A stretch of DNA of 49,867 nucleotides, taken from assembly GCA_944381405.1 (NCBI GenBank), contig CALWLA010000016.1:1-49867 (forward strand), written 5' to 3'. The position numbers were made by a program, and so were the translations under genes. Below are positions 25,078-33,712 of this stretch, piece after piece. This stretch comes from an uncultured Lachnospiraceae bacterium (GTDB taxonomy: Bacteria; Bacillota; Clostridia; Lachnospirales; Lachnospiraceae). The notes beneath the pieces are model-generated. The model did not search any database and was not told where the DNA came from. It saw only the letters and a list, made by a program, of their open reading frames with translations. Position 1 is the stretch's first letter, and every line of letters begins with the position of its first letter.

Positions 25078-25964
25078 TCAATATCGTTTTGCGTTCTGCT
25101 TTAATTCCCCGTAGATCTGCAGATAATTTTCATAACGGAGCTGGCTGATGACGCCCTCCGCCACCGCCTGCTTTACACCGCAGATCTCCTGCCCCTCGTT
25201 CACATGCTGGCAGCCGGAAAACGGCAGCCCGCTGCCGGAGCCTGAAACTCCGGATAATAAGCGCCCAGCTCCTTTTCCGAAAGCCCCGGAAGGGTCAGAG
25301 AAGTAAAGCCCGGCGTATCCAGAAGATAGGCGTTTCCGAACAGGGAAAACAGCTCCGTATGCCTGGTGGTCTGCTTGCCCCGGCGGATCTTTTCCGAAAG
25401 AGCCCCCACCTCCATCCGCTCCTCTGCATGGAGCAGATTGGTCAGGGAGGATTTTCCAACGCCGGAGGGACCTGCCAGCACGGTGGTCTTTCCGGAAAGC
25501 ACCTGACGGATCCGGGCGGCCGTTTCCTCCGACTGGGTGGTGCCGCAGAGCACCTGGTAGCCCGCCGCCTCATAGATCCCGCGGTAGCGCTCCGCCCTCC
25601 CCTCCTGGTCCAGATCCGTTTTGTTGAAATAAAGGATCACCGGGATGTCCTGCATGCCCATATACACCAGAAACCGGTCCAGAAGGTTGAGATTCGGCTC
25701 CGGATCCCGCAGGGCAAACACCAGCAGGGCCTGGTCCACATTTGCCACCGCAGGCCGGATCAGCACGTTTTTCCGGGGGAGCACCGCATCCAGGCTCCCC
25801 TCCCCCTTTTCCTCATCCAGCACGGAAAAGGCCGCATTGTCTCCCACCAGGGGCTTCAAGCCGTCCTTCCGGAAGATGCCCCTGGCCCGGCAGGCGTATA
25901 CCCGCCCCTGCTCCGTATGGATGTAATAAAATCCGGCGATGGCCTTGATGATCTTTCCCTCCAT
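25078..25964 (-). pseudogene. rsgA: Ribosome small-subunit GTPase RsgA, interrupted by a -1 frameshift before its zinc domain
   Basis: RsgA is a circularly permuted GTPase that checks the decoding site of maturing 30S subunits. The OB fold (about 1-60) and GTPase order G4 (FNKTDL), G1 (GPSGVGKSS), G3 (DTPG) are intact. The first frame then runs to CRFPAASM and stops at 25200. One frame back, the family's zinc-binding tail continues intact to TGA 25078-25080: SGCQHVNEGQEICGVKQAV, then SQLRYENYLQIYGELK. The shift point is CGT TTT CCG near 25214-25222, where one T less than expected is present in a T4 run. Explanations are a real indel, a homopolymer sequencing error, or slippage of the Phe tRNA by one base. 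The gene precedes rpe and follows prkC. Confidence 0.88.
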
Positions 25965-25967
25965 GGC

Positions 25968-28202
25968 TTACCTCGGCGCAAACGTAACGTCGTAGGAGCC
26001 CAGAAGCTCTCCGGTATCGGAATTGATCACCTGTACTTTACCCGTTTCCACGCCGTAAATGCCCTTGATGGAGGGGAAGCTCACAGGAAACTCCGTTCCT
26101 GCGGGAACGCCGTTCAGATCCTGCAGCGTTACATATTCATAGGAATCCGGCCCCCGCTGTACCAGGCGGATCTGGATGTTGATATATTCGTTCTGGGCGT
26201 TGGGGCCGCTGGCCAGGCCTGCGCTGCAGACCGTGTCGATGCTGCCGTAGTAGGACGGTTCCTCTTCCCTGGGCTCCGCCGCATTTTCCTGAGCCTGGGC
26301 CTGGGGCATGGTGCTTTCCACCACCCCGGGGCCTGCCGCCTCGCCGGTTTGCTGCGGTCCGCTGCTGACCACCACCGGCACCTCCGTGCCGGGCTGTACC
26401 AGCTGATTGGGCTCCACCAGCTGCCGGATCACAAGTCCTGCCGTCTGGTCCGAGGGCTCCTGGGTCACGGCGCCCAGCTTAAGCCCCGCCGCCTCCAGGG
26501 TGCTGCGGGCTCCCTCCTGAGTCAGGCTGGTGACGATGGGCACCCGTACCTGCTCCGGCTCCTTGCCGTCGCTGACCACCAGGGTCACGGTATCCCCTTC
26601 CTTCACCTCAGAGCCCTCCTCCGCTGCCTGCCAGCGGATCACAGAGCCCCTGGCAGTCGTATCCGAATACTCATGGATCACCTCCGGCTCTCCCAGACCG
26701 GCGTCCAAAAGGGCCTCCTTTGCCTCCGAAAGGCTGCTGTCCGCAATGTGATTTAAGGTGTAGCTGATCTTGGTTCCCAGGGAAACCGTCACATGGACCG
26801 TGATGCCCGGGATCACCGCCTCCTCCGGCTCCGGATCCTGTTCGATGATCATTCCCTCATAATAGGTATCGGAAAAGGCCGTCTGGGAGGAATCCAGGCT
26901 GATGCCCATGGTGCCGAGGCGGGCCTGGGCCTCCGCCACTGTCTTGCCCACCAGATCCGGCATCAGGTCCTCTCCCTGGATGCTGATCTTATAGTCCATT
27001 TCCTCGCTGCTGGATTCCTCTGTTTCCACCGCGGTCTCCCGGGTGACAGCCTGGGTAGGCGCGGTGCTGAAGGCGCTGAAGAGTCCCGACAGATTTGCCA
27101 GGATCATCGCCACGATCACAAGGATGATGGCGCCTGCGCCGATGCTTCCGAACTTCATGAGCCTCTGGATCTGGTCCTCCCGCTCCTTCCTGGGAGGCTC
27201 CTGGCCCTGGGCTTCTTCCCCTCCGGTCTCCGCCCCGGCGCTCTCTGGGCGCTGCAGGCTCTCCCGGCTGTCTCCGCCGCTCTCCGTTCCGGCGGCGGTT
27301 CCGCCTTCCTTACCGGCGGTATCCGCCTCTGCTGCCGCCTGGCCTGCGGGCTCCGTTTCGCCAAGTTTTACGAAATGGCCCTCCGGCTCCCGTACCGCCC
27401 GCTTCAGATCCGCGATCAGCTCCTCCGCCGTCTGGTACCGTTCCTCAGGCTTTTTTCTGCAGGCCTTGAGAATGATATCGTTCAGGGCCGGATAAATGTC
27501 GCTGTTATAGACTGCAGGAGGCACCATGGCCTCGGATAGATGGGCCATCACCACGTTGACGGTGTTTTCTCCCTCATAGGGCACCCGTCCCGTGATCATC
27601 TCATACATGGAAATGCCCAGGGAATACAGATCCGACCGGGCGTCCGCCACGCCGGAGCGGGCCTGCTCCGGAGAGATGTAATGAACGGAGCCGATGACGG
27701 AGGCATTGACAGTCTCTCCCGTCACCGCCTTGGCGATGCCGAAATCCGCCACCTTCACCTTACCGTCCTTGGAGATGATCATGTTCTGGGGCTTGATGTC
27801 CCGATGGATGATCTCCTTTTTGTGGGCCTCCCCGATTCCCGCCGCCGCCTGCAGAGCGATGCCGATGGTCTCCTTGTTGGACAGCATGCCCTTTCTGGCG
27901 ATGTAGTTTTTCAGGGTGATGCCCTCCACGAGCTCCATGACGATGTAATGCAGCTCTCCCTCGTCCACCACGTCATAGGCGGCAACGATGTTGGGATGGG
28001 CCAGCTTTGCGGCGGCCTTGGCCTCGTTCTTGAATTTCCGGATGAACTCCTCGTCCTCCGCAAATTCCTCTTTCAGGACCTTGACGGCCACTACCCGCCC
28101 CAGCTTCGTATCCTGGGCGCGGTAAACATAGGACATGCCTCCCTGTCCGATCTTGTCCTCGATCACATATCGGTTGTCCAGTAACGTTCCGGCATTAAGC
28201 AT
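25968..28202 (-). CDS. prkC: Membrane Ser/Thr protein kinase with PASTA domains (PrkC/StkP type)
   Basis: Senses muropeptides or lipid II outside and phosphorylates cell-wall and division proteins inside. It is 744 residues. The kinase domain (about 1-275) has GQGGMSYVYRA, the VAVKVL lysine, IIHRDIKPQNMI, VADFGIAK and SVHYISPEQ. A long Glu/Gly juxtamembrane region is followed by one membrane helix (about 352-378). Three PASTA repeats (about 410-620; MPDLVGKTVAEAQARL, then two more) follow. A C-terminal 110-residue domain after a Pro/Glu linker is not PASTA. The start overlaps the phosphatase gene end by 8 bases. The kinase and phosphatase form a reversible pair. Confidence 0.95.
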   Translation of the reverse strand: MLNAGTLLDNRYVIEDKIGQGGMSYVYRAQDTKLGRVVAVKVLKEEFAEDEEFIRKFKNEAKAAAKLAHPNIVAAYDVVDEGELHYIVMELVEGITLKNYIARKGMLSNKETIGIALQAAAGIGEAHKKEIIHRDIKPQNMIISKDGKVKVADFGIAKAVTGETVNASVIGSVHYISPEQARSGVADARSDLYSLGISMYEMITGRVPYEGENTVNVVMAHLSEAMVPPAVYNSDIYPALNDIILKACRKKPEERYQTAEELIADLKRAVREPEGHFVKLGETEPAGQAAAEADTAGKEGGTAAGTESGGDSRESLQRPESAGAETGGEEAQGQEPPRKEREDQIQRLMKFGSIGAGAIILVIVAMILANLSGLFSAFSTAPTQAVTRETAVETEESSSEEMDYKISIQGEDLMPDLVGKTVAEAQARLGTMGISLDSSQTAFSDTYYEGMIIEQDPEPEEAVIPGITVHVTVSLGTKISYTLNHIADSSLSEAKEALLDAGLGEPEVIHEYSDTTARGSVIRWQAAEEGSEVKEGDTVTLVVSDGKEPEQVRVPIVTSLTQEGARSTLEAAGLKLGAVTQEPSDQTAGLVIRQLVEPNQLVQPGTEVPVVVSSGPQQTGEAAGPGVVESTMPQAQAQENAAEPREEEPSYYGSIDTVCSAGLASGPNAQNEYINIQIRLVQRGPDSYEYVTLQDLNGVPAGTEFPVSFPSIKGIYGVETGKVQVINSDTGELLGSYDVTFAPR

Positions 28203-28944
28203 CTTCCTTCACGCCTCCCGTATATTTGATCAGGATCACGGCAATGTTGTCGCTCCCGCCGTTTTCATTTGCCGTCATCACAAGGGTCCTGGCCTTGTAG
28301 TTCAGGCTTCCGTTTCCGGAAATGATGGAAAAGATGGTATCGTCGTCCACCATGTTGGTGAGCCCGTCAGAACACAGAAGGATATAATCCCCCTCCAGAA
28401 GATCCACCTCAAAATAATCCGCATCCACATCTTCATCGGAGCCTACGGCTCTGGTTATGATGTTTTTCTTCATCAGATAATCCTGGGAGCCCCGCTCCAG
28501 CTCTCCCCGGTCCACGAGCTCCTCCACATAGGAATGGTCCTTGGTGACCTGGGTGATGCCATCCCGGATCAGGTACAGACGGGAATCCCCCACATTGGCA
28601 ACGGTCAGGATATCCTGTTCGATCACGGCAGCCACCATGGTGGAGCCCATGCCCCGAAGCTCCGGAACTTCCTGGGATTTGTAGTAGATCATGGTATTGG
28701 AAAGCTTGAGAGCGCTGTTCAGAGCCGGAACCACCTTGGTCTCCCGGGTGCGGCTCACATAGCCCACCATGGTTTCTACCAGATATTTGGACGCAAAATC
28801 CCCGGCCTTGTGGCCGCCCATCCCGTCTGCCAGTATGAACAGGTTCGGAAAGGCTCCCACAGGCTCCGTGCTTTCAAACACATAATCCTGGTTGACCGGC
28901 CTCCGCAGGCCGATATCAGTCAGCGCGCATGCCTGCATGTTCAA
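28195..28944 (-). CDS. prpC: PP2C-type protein phosphatase (PrpC/Stp)
   Basis: Removes phosphate from Ser/Thr targets of the neighbouring PASTA kinase. The 249-residue PPM domain has the metal-binding motifs RRPVNQDYVF, LADGMGGHKAGDFAS, VGDSRLYLI, LCSDGLTNMV and GGSDNIAVIL, giving the full two-metal Asp set. The start region overlaps the rlmN end by 29 bases and the end overlaps prkC by 8, so expression is tightly coupled. Gene order rlmN-prpC-prkC-rsgA-rpe is the usual one in Firmicutes. Confidence 0.96.
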   Translation of the reverse strand: MNMQACALTDIGLRRPVNQDYVFESTEPVGAFPNLFILADGMGGHKAGDFASKYLVETMVGYVSRTRETKVVPALNSALKLSNTMIYYKSQEVPELRGMGSTMVAAVIEQDILTVANVGDSRLYLIRDGITQVTKDHSYVEELVDRGELERGSQDYLMKKNIITRAVGSDEDVDADYFEVDLLEGDYILLCSDGLTNMVDDDTIFSIISGNGSLNYKARTLVMTANENGGSDNIAVILIKYTGGVKEDA

Positions 28945-29989
28945 TATAACTCCTTCTCAGCTGGCCGCAGGCAGAACTGATGTCGCGGCCCATTTCTCTT
29001 CTGATGGTTGCGTTGATTCCGTTTTCCGTAAGGATATCCCGGAAGGCCTCAACGGTACGGCGATCCGGACTTTCATAGCTCCGCTCCCGGATGGGATTGA
29101 CCGGGATGAGGTTCACATGACCGTGGCGGCCCTTCAGAAGCCTCGAAAGCCTCAGGGCCTCGGTGCGGTTGTCATTGACCCCCTTCACCACGGAATACTC
29201 AAAGGTCAGCCTCCGGCCCGTTTTCTGAAAATACGCTTCGCAAGCGGACAGCACCTCTGAAAGAGGGTAAGCCTTTGCGATGGGCATGATCTGCTCCCGC
29301 ACCTCCTGAGAGGCGGCATGAAGGGAAAGGGCCAGGGTGATCTGAAAGGACTGCTCCGCCAGTGCCCGGATCCTGTCCGGCAGGCCGCAGGTGCTCAGGG
29401 TGATGTTCCTCTGGGAAATATTGAGCCCCGCAGGATCTGAGATCATCCGCAGAAACCGCACCGTTTCGTCAAAATTGTCCAGAGGCTCCCCGGAGCCCAT
29501 CATGACGATGTTGGAGATCCGCTCCCCCGTATCCCTGGCGATGGCATACACCTCCCAAAGCATCTCCGCCGCCGTCAGGTTCCGCACGCAGCCATCCAAG
29601 GTGGAGGCGCAGAACCGGCAGCCCATGCGGCAGCCCACCTGGGAGCTGATGCAGACGGAATTGCCGTGGTGATAGCGCATCAGCACCGCCTCGATCACAT
29701 TGCCGTCGTAAAGCTCCAGCACATACTTCCTGGTGCCGTCCAGCTTTGACACCAGCACCTGCCTGGGCTTTGCGCAGGCCACCCGGAAGCGTTCCGAAAG
29801 CTTTTCCCGGAGGCTCTTCGGCAGATTGGTCATTTCCGAAAAGTCCCCGCACAGCTTCTGGTGCAGCCAGCTATAGACCTGCTTTGCCCGGAAGGGCGGC
29901 TCCGACATCTCCCGGAATAGCTCCGTAAGCTCCTCCAGGGTGAACTCGCAGATTTCCTGTATCTGATTATTATATCTGATTTCTTCCAT
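28916..29989 (-). CDS. rlmN: Dual-specificity RNA methyltransferase RlmN
   Basis: Radical SAM enzyme making 2-methyladenosine at A2503 of 23S rRNA and A37 of some tRNAs. The 357-residue protein has an N-terminal helical domain (about 1-95), the radical SAM cluster motif CRMGCRFC, GSGEPLDNF and SLHAA. The C-terminal catalytic Cys region reads DISSACGQL. ASTLDGCVRNLTAAEM follows the cluster. Length is normal. Its leader between 29990 and 30102 contains a tandem 22-23 base direct repeat. It lies between rsmB and prpC. Confidence 0.96.
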   Translation of the reverse strand: MEEIRYNNQIQEICEFTLEELTELFREMSEPPFRAKQVYSWLHQKLCGDFSEMTNLPKSLREKLSERFRVACAKPRQVLVSKLDGTRKYVLELYDGNVIEAVLMRYHHGNSVCISSQVGCRMGCRFCASTLDGCVRNLTAAEMLWEVYAIARDTGERISNIVMMGSGEPLDNFDETVRFLRMISDPAGLNISQRNITLSTCGLPDRIRALAEQSFQITLALSLHAASQEVREQIMPIAKAYPLSEVLSACEAYFQKTGRRLTFEYSVVKGVNDNRTEALRLSRLLKGRHGHVNLIPVNPIRERSYESPDRRTVEAFRDILTENGINATIRREMGRDISSACGQLRRSYIEHAGMRAD

Positions 29990-30005
29990 GAAGTCCTTGC
30001 TTCTA

Positions 30006-30051
30006 TCTTAAGTTTTCCTGATAATCTTTTCTTAAGTTTTCTGATAATCTT
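30006..30051. repeat. Tandem direct repeat, two copies of about 22-23 bases, in the rlmN leader
   Basis: Copies 30006-30028 and 30030-30051 share TCTTAAGTTTTC and TGATAATCTT and differ by one inserted C. They are AT-rich compared with the flanking genes. This looks like a recent local duplication. Confidence 0.8.
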
Positions 30052-30102
30052 TCATTTTCCGAGGATCTCAGCCCTTCCGGGCCTCCAGAAAGGTCCTTCC
30101 GC

Positions 30103-31467
30103 CTAAAAGCTCCGTTTCAGCAATGCGGCGAAAAATCCGTCGTGCTCCCTTGAGGGGAAGATCCGCACGGACTGCACCGGCACAAGCTTCAGCTCCTCCG
30201 CCATCCATTCCACATTCTGCTCGTTTTCCTCAGGCGTCAGGGTACAGGTGCTGTACACCAGCCTGCCGCCGGGCTTTACATAGCGGTAGACCACCCGCAG
30301 GATATCCCGCTGCAGGGCCTGGAGCTCCGTGATGCTGCAGGGCTCCACATTCCATTTGATATCCGGCTTTCTGGCCGCGATGCCAAGCCCCGAACAAGGC
30401 AGGTCCGCCATCAGGATATCCGCCCTGCAGTAGCTCTCCTCATGGGGGACCAGGGCGTCCTGGAGCCTGGCCCGGATGTTCTGGAAGCCGCTGCGGCTGA
30501 TGTTCTCCTCTATGAGCCTTACCTTCTGCCGGGACAGATCCCTGGCCTCCACAAGGCCGGTTCCCCGCAAAAGATCCGCCAGCTGCAGGCTTTTGCCCCC
30601 TGGCGCAGCGCAGACATCCAGGATAAAGCTTCCCTCCCTGGGGGCTGCCAGCACCGCAGGCACAGCGGAGCTCATGTCCTGGGGCTGCAAAAGCCCCTTC
30701 TGAAAGGCGGAAAGCCCCGACAGCCCGGAAATGCCGGAAAGCTGCAGCATCACCGGAAGCTGTCCCGGAGCCGGCCGGATACCGTGCTCCGAAAGGAAAC
30801 CCTTCATATCCGCTTTGGCAAACTCCACCCCCTCTTCCCGCAAAAGGCTGCAGATTTCCTCCTCCGACGCTCTGGATAGATTGAGGCGCACCGTCACCGG
30901 CCGCTCCCAAAGCCAGGCCCCGGCGATCTCCCGGGCCTGATCCGCCCCGAAATCCGAGGACAGCTTGCGGAAGAGCCATTTTGGGACCGCCAGATCCACC
31001 GCCGGATCCTTGATCTCATAAAGGCGGCTGCTGCCGCTCTGCTTATCCCGCACCGCTGCCCGCAGCACGCCGTTTACAAGCCCTGAAAGGCCCAAAAGGC
31101 CATGAAGCTTTGCCAGCTCCACGGCTTCGTTGCATACGGCGCTGTCAGGCACCTTGTCCATATATAACAGCTGATAAAAGGAGATCCGGAGGATCCCCCG
31201 GATCTCGGGCTTTAAAAATGAAAGGGGCCGCTTCAGGTACCGTCCCAGAAGGCAGTCCAGCCGGATCAGATACTCCAGGCTTCCCTCCGCGATCCGCTTG
31301 GCCAGAGCCTTATCCCGCCTGGAAAGGCCGGGACAGGAATCCAACACCTCCCGCACCGCGTGGTGGGACTTTTTCCGGTTTTCACATACCAAAAGCAGGA
31401 TCGTCAGGGCCGCATCCCGTCCGTTGCGGGGATCCCTGACCTTGTATTCCTTTTGTTTCGACGCCAT
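30103..31467 (-). CDS. rsmB: 16S rRNA (cytosine-967-C5)-methyltransferase RsmB
   Basis: Methylates C967 of 16S rRNA using SAM. The 454-residue protein has the NusB-like N-terminal domain (about 10-145, RDAALTILLLVCE and LEYLIRLDCLLGRYL), a linker and a Rossmann methyltransferase domain. Catalytic motifs are LDVCAAPGGKSLQLA, ADLPCSGLGIAARKPDIKW (motif IV Cys) and YSTCTLTPEENEQNV (motif VI catalytic Cys). The C-terminus GFFAALLKR is typical. It starts 10 bases after the yugP-type gene and belongs to the def-fmt cluster. Confidence 0.95.
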   Translation of the reverse strand: MASKQKEYKVRDPRNGRDAALTILLLVCENRKKSHHAVREVLDSCPGLSRRDKALAKRIAEGSLEYLIRLDCLLGRYLKRPLSFLKPEIRGILRISFYQLLYMDKVPDSAVCNEAVELAKLHGLLGLSGLVNGVLRAAVRDKQSGSSRLYEIKDPAVDLAVPKWLFRKLSSDFGADQAREIAGAWLWERPVTVRLNLSRASEEEICSLLREEGVEFAKADMKGFLSEHGIRPAPGQLPVMLQLSGISGLSGLSAFQKGLLQPQDMSSAVPAVLAAPREGSFILDVCAAPGGKSLQLADLLRGTGLVEARDLSRQKVRLIEENISRSGFQNIRARLQDALVPHEESYCRADILMADLPCSGLGIAARKPDIKWNVEPCSITELQALQRDILRVVYRYVKPGGRLVYSTCTLTPEENEQNVEWMAEELKLVPVQSVRIFPSREHDGFFAALLKRSF

Positions 31468-31477
31468 AGGTTTCGCA

Positions 31478-32185
31478 TCACTCCTCGGAATGCCGCGCCA
31501 GGATCAACATCCTGAGCAGGGAAAGTATCATGGACGCAGCAGCCGCCACATAGGTCAGTCCCGCTGCCCTGAGCACCTTTTTGGTTCCCACCAGCTCTTC
31601 CTCCGTCAGAAGCCTTGACTCTCCCAGAGTCGCCAGTGCCCGGTCGGAGGCGTTGTATTCCACCGGCAGGGTGATGAGGCTGATGAGCACGCCAAGGCTG
31701 AACAGGATGATTCCGATCTGGATCAGGGGCGAGAAGGAAAACAAAATGCCCACGATCAGGATGGGAAATCCCAGATTGGAGCCGATGGCGCAGACCGGAT
31801 GGATCGCCATGGACAGCTTCAGCGGTCCATAGCCCACCGCGTCCTGTACCGCATGGCCGCATTCATGGGCCGCGACGCCGATGGCCGCGATGCTGGTGGA
31901 GTTGTAGGTGCTGTCAGAAAGATTGAGGATCTTTTTGGAGGGCACATAGTTATCCGTCAGTTTTCCGGAGATCCGGCGGATCTCCACATCGTAAATGCCA
32001 TGGTTATGCAGGATCAGCTCCGCCGCCTGGGCCGCTGTAAGACCGCTTTGGGCCCGCACCTGATCGTATTTCTGAAAGGAGCTGTTGACCCTTGCTGATG
32101 CCCAGAAGGAAAAAACCGCTCCGATGATCACAAGGATATAAGTGGGATCAAACATCATTCCCATAGGATATCCGTATCCAAACAT
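31478..32185 (-). CDS. yugP: YugP-family zinc membrane metallopeptidase
   Basis: Predicted integral-membrane zinc protease, 235 residues; substrates unknown. The zinc motif is AAHECGHAVQDAVGY, with the likely third ligand later in LPVEYNASDRAL. Membrane helices are near 14-30, 120-150, 152-175 and 205-228. MFDPTYILVIIG at the start and NYVPSKKILNLSDSTYNSTS before the zinc site are hallmark segments of the family. In many Firmicutes this gene sits between fmt and rsmB, as here. Confidence 0.93.
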   Translation of the reverse strand: MFGYGYPMGMMFDPTYILVIIGAVFSFWASARVNSSFQKYDQVRAQSGLTAAQAAELILHNHGIYDVEIRRISGKLTDNYVPSKKILNLSDSTYNSTSIAAIGVAAHECGHAVQDAVGYGPLKLSMAIHPVCAIGSNLGFPILIVGILFSFSPLIQIGIILFSLGVLISLITLPVEYNASDRALATLGESRLLTEEELVGTKKVLRAAGLTYVAAAASMILSLLRMLILARHSEE

Positions 32186-32191
32186 GTCCGC

Positions 32192-33205
32192 TTAAGCCTC
32201 CTTTGCCGCCTGACGCAGGCAGCCGTATTCCCGGAGCATTCCTCCGGCGCCCCGCAGGAATTCCGGGGTGTTCATGCGCTTTTTTCCCTCCAGCTGCAGC
32301 TCCAGAAGCTCCAGCCAGCCGGTCCCGCAGCGCACATAAAGCCTGTCTCCGTCCTCTCTGAGCCTGCCCGGGGCCTCCGCCTCCGGCGCGCCGGAAACGC
32401 CGCTGCAGGCAGCCTGATCTGAAACGACCCCGGAGCCTGCCGCGGGATCCGGGGCACAGACCGCCGCCCGGTGGATCTTCAAAAGCTTTCCTCCCAGGTG
32501 GCTGTAGGTGCCCGGCCAGGGGCAGAGCCCCCGGATCAGCCGTTCGATCTCCACCGCCGGACGGCTCCAGTCGATGTCGCCCATTTCCTTTGTGAGCATA
32601 TGGGCATAGGTCATGCCCTCCTCCGGCTGTTTTTCGGGCCTGAGGCTTCCCGCCTCCATCTGCCGCAGCGTCTCCAGAATCAGCTCTCCCCCAAGCTGTG
32701 CCAGCTTGTCAAAAAGGGAACCGCCGGTCTCCTCCGGCGCCACCGGGATCTCCCGGCGCAAAAGCATATCTCCCGTATCCAGCCCCTCGTCCATTTGCAT
32801 GGCGGTGACCCCTGCCACCGGATCCCCGGCGATGACCGCCCACTGGATGGGGGCGGCTCCCCGCCATCTGGGGAGCAGAGAGGCATGGATGTTGACGCAG
32901 CCATATTTCGGCAGGGTCAGAAGCTCCTTTTTCAGGATCTTGCCATAGGCTGCCACCACGATGACCTCCGGATCCAGCTTGCGGATCTGCTCCAGAAAAG
33001 CCGGGTCAGAGGCCCGCTCCGGCTGCAGCACCGGAATGCCCAGGCTCTGGGCCTTTTCCTTTACGGGAGGCGCAGTCAAAGCGCCGTGCCTTCCCTTTGG
33101 TTTATCCGGCTGGCTCACCGCAGCCAGCACCTCATGGCCTGCCTCGTGCAGGGCCACAAGGGCCGGGACCGCAAAATCCGGGGTTCCCATAAACACCAGT
33201 CTCAT
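32192..33205 (-). CDS. fmt: Methionyl-tRNA formyltransferase
   Basis: Formylates initiator Met-tRNA using 10-formyl-tetrahydrofolate. It has 337 residues against about 315 in standard members. The N-terminal formyltransferase domain has MGTPDFAVPAL, GRHGALTAPPVKEKA, AYGKILKKELL, the catalytic NIHASLLPRWRGAAPIQWAV and GVTAMQMDEGLDTGDML. The C-terminal tRNA-binding barrel (about 215-335) contains an extra Ala/Gly/Pro-rich loop around 265-295 (APDPAAGSGVV onwards), which explains the added length. The ATG overlaps the def stop as ATGA. The frame continues upstream to 33298 only as a shadow of def. Confidence 0.95.
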   Translation of the reverse strand: MRLVFMGTPDFAVPALVALHEAGHEVLAAVSQPDKPKGRHGALTAPPVKEKAQSLGIPVLQPERASDPAFLEQIRKLDPEVIVVAAYGKILKKELLTLPKYGCVNIHASLLPRWRGAAPIQWAVIAGDPVAGVTAMQMDEGLDTGDMLLRREIPVAPEETGGSLFDKLAQLGGELILETLRQMEAGSLRPEKQPEEGMTYAHMLTKEMGDIDWSRPAVEIERLIRGLCPWPGTYSHLGGKLLKIHRAAVCAPDPAAGSGVVSDQAACSGVSGAPEAEAPGRLREDGDRLYVRCGTGWLELLELQLEGKKRMNTPEFLRGAGGMLREYGCLRQAAKEA

Positions 33206-33693
33206 CAGGCTTCCTCTTCCCCTTCCTCCTCTGCCGTAACCTCCCGCAGGGGACCTTCTACCTTTTCCGTGTAGAGATGCCCGTGGAGATGATCGCATTC
33301 GTGCAGGATGCAGCGGGCCAGCAAGTCCTCCGCCTCCAGTTCATAAGGCTCCATATTTTCATCCAGGGCCCGGATCCGGATATGCTGGGGTCTGGTGACC
33401 GTTCCCGTGTAGCCGGGAACGGAAAGACAGCCCTCGTCTCCGGTCTGGGAGCCGCTTTCCTCCAGAATCTCCGGATTGATCAGAACGTACTGATTTCCAT
33501 CCTCCACGTCGATCACCGTGATCTGTTTCAGGATGCCCACCTGAGGCGCCGCCAGTCCGCAGCCGTTGCCCTCGTACATGGTCTCGAACATATCCTCGAT
33601 AAGCTCCTGAAGCCTCTCAGTCATCTCCTTTACCGGTTTGCATTCCTTATTTAAAATCGGATCTCCCTGTTTTCTGATCTCTCTGAGTGCCAA
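33205..33693 (-). CDS. def: Peptide deformylase
   Basis: Metal hydrolase that removes the N-formyl group from new proteins. The 162-residue protein has all three motifs: GNGCGLAAPQVG, DEGCLSVPG (metal Cys) and CILHECDHLHG (two metal His and catalytic Glu). It ends with an acidic Glu-rich tail (EEEGEEEA) not needed for catalysis. The gene is coupled to fmt by a stop/start overlap, giving both halves of the formyl-methionine cycle together, and follows priA by 19 bases. Confidence 0.97.
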   Translation of the reverse strand: MALREIRKQGDPILNKECKPVKEMTERLQELIEDMFETMYEGNGCGLAAPQVGILKQITVIDVEDGNQYVLINPEILEESGSQTGDEGCLSVPGYTGTVTRPQHIRIRALDENMEPYELEAEDLLARCILHECDHLHGHLYTEKVEGPLREVTAEEEGEEEA

Positions 33694-33712
33694 TTCGTTT
33701 CCATCCTTTCTG

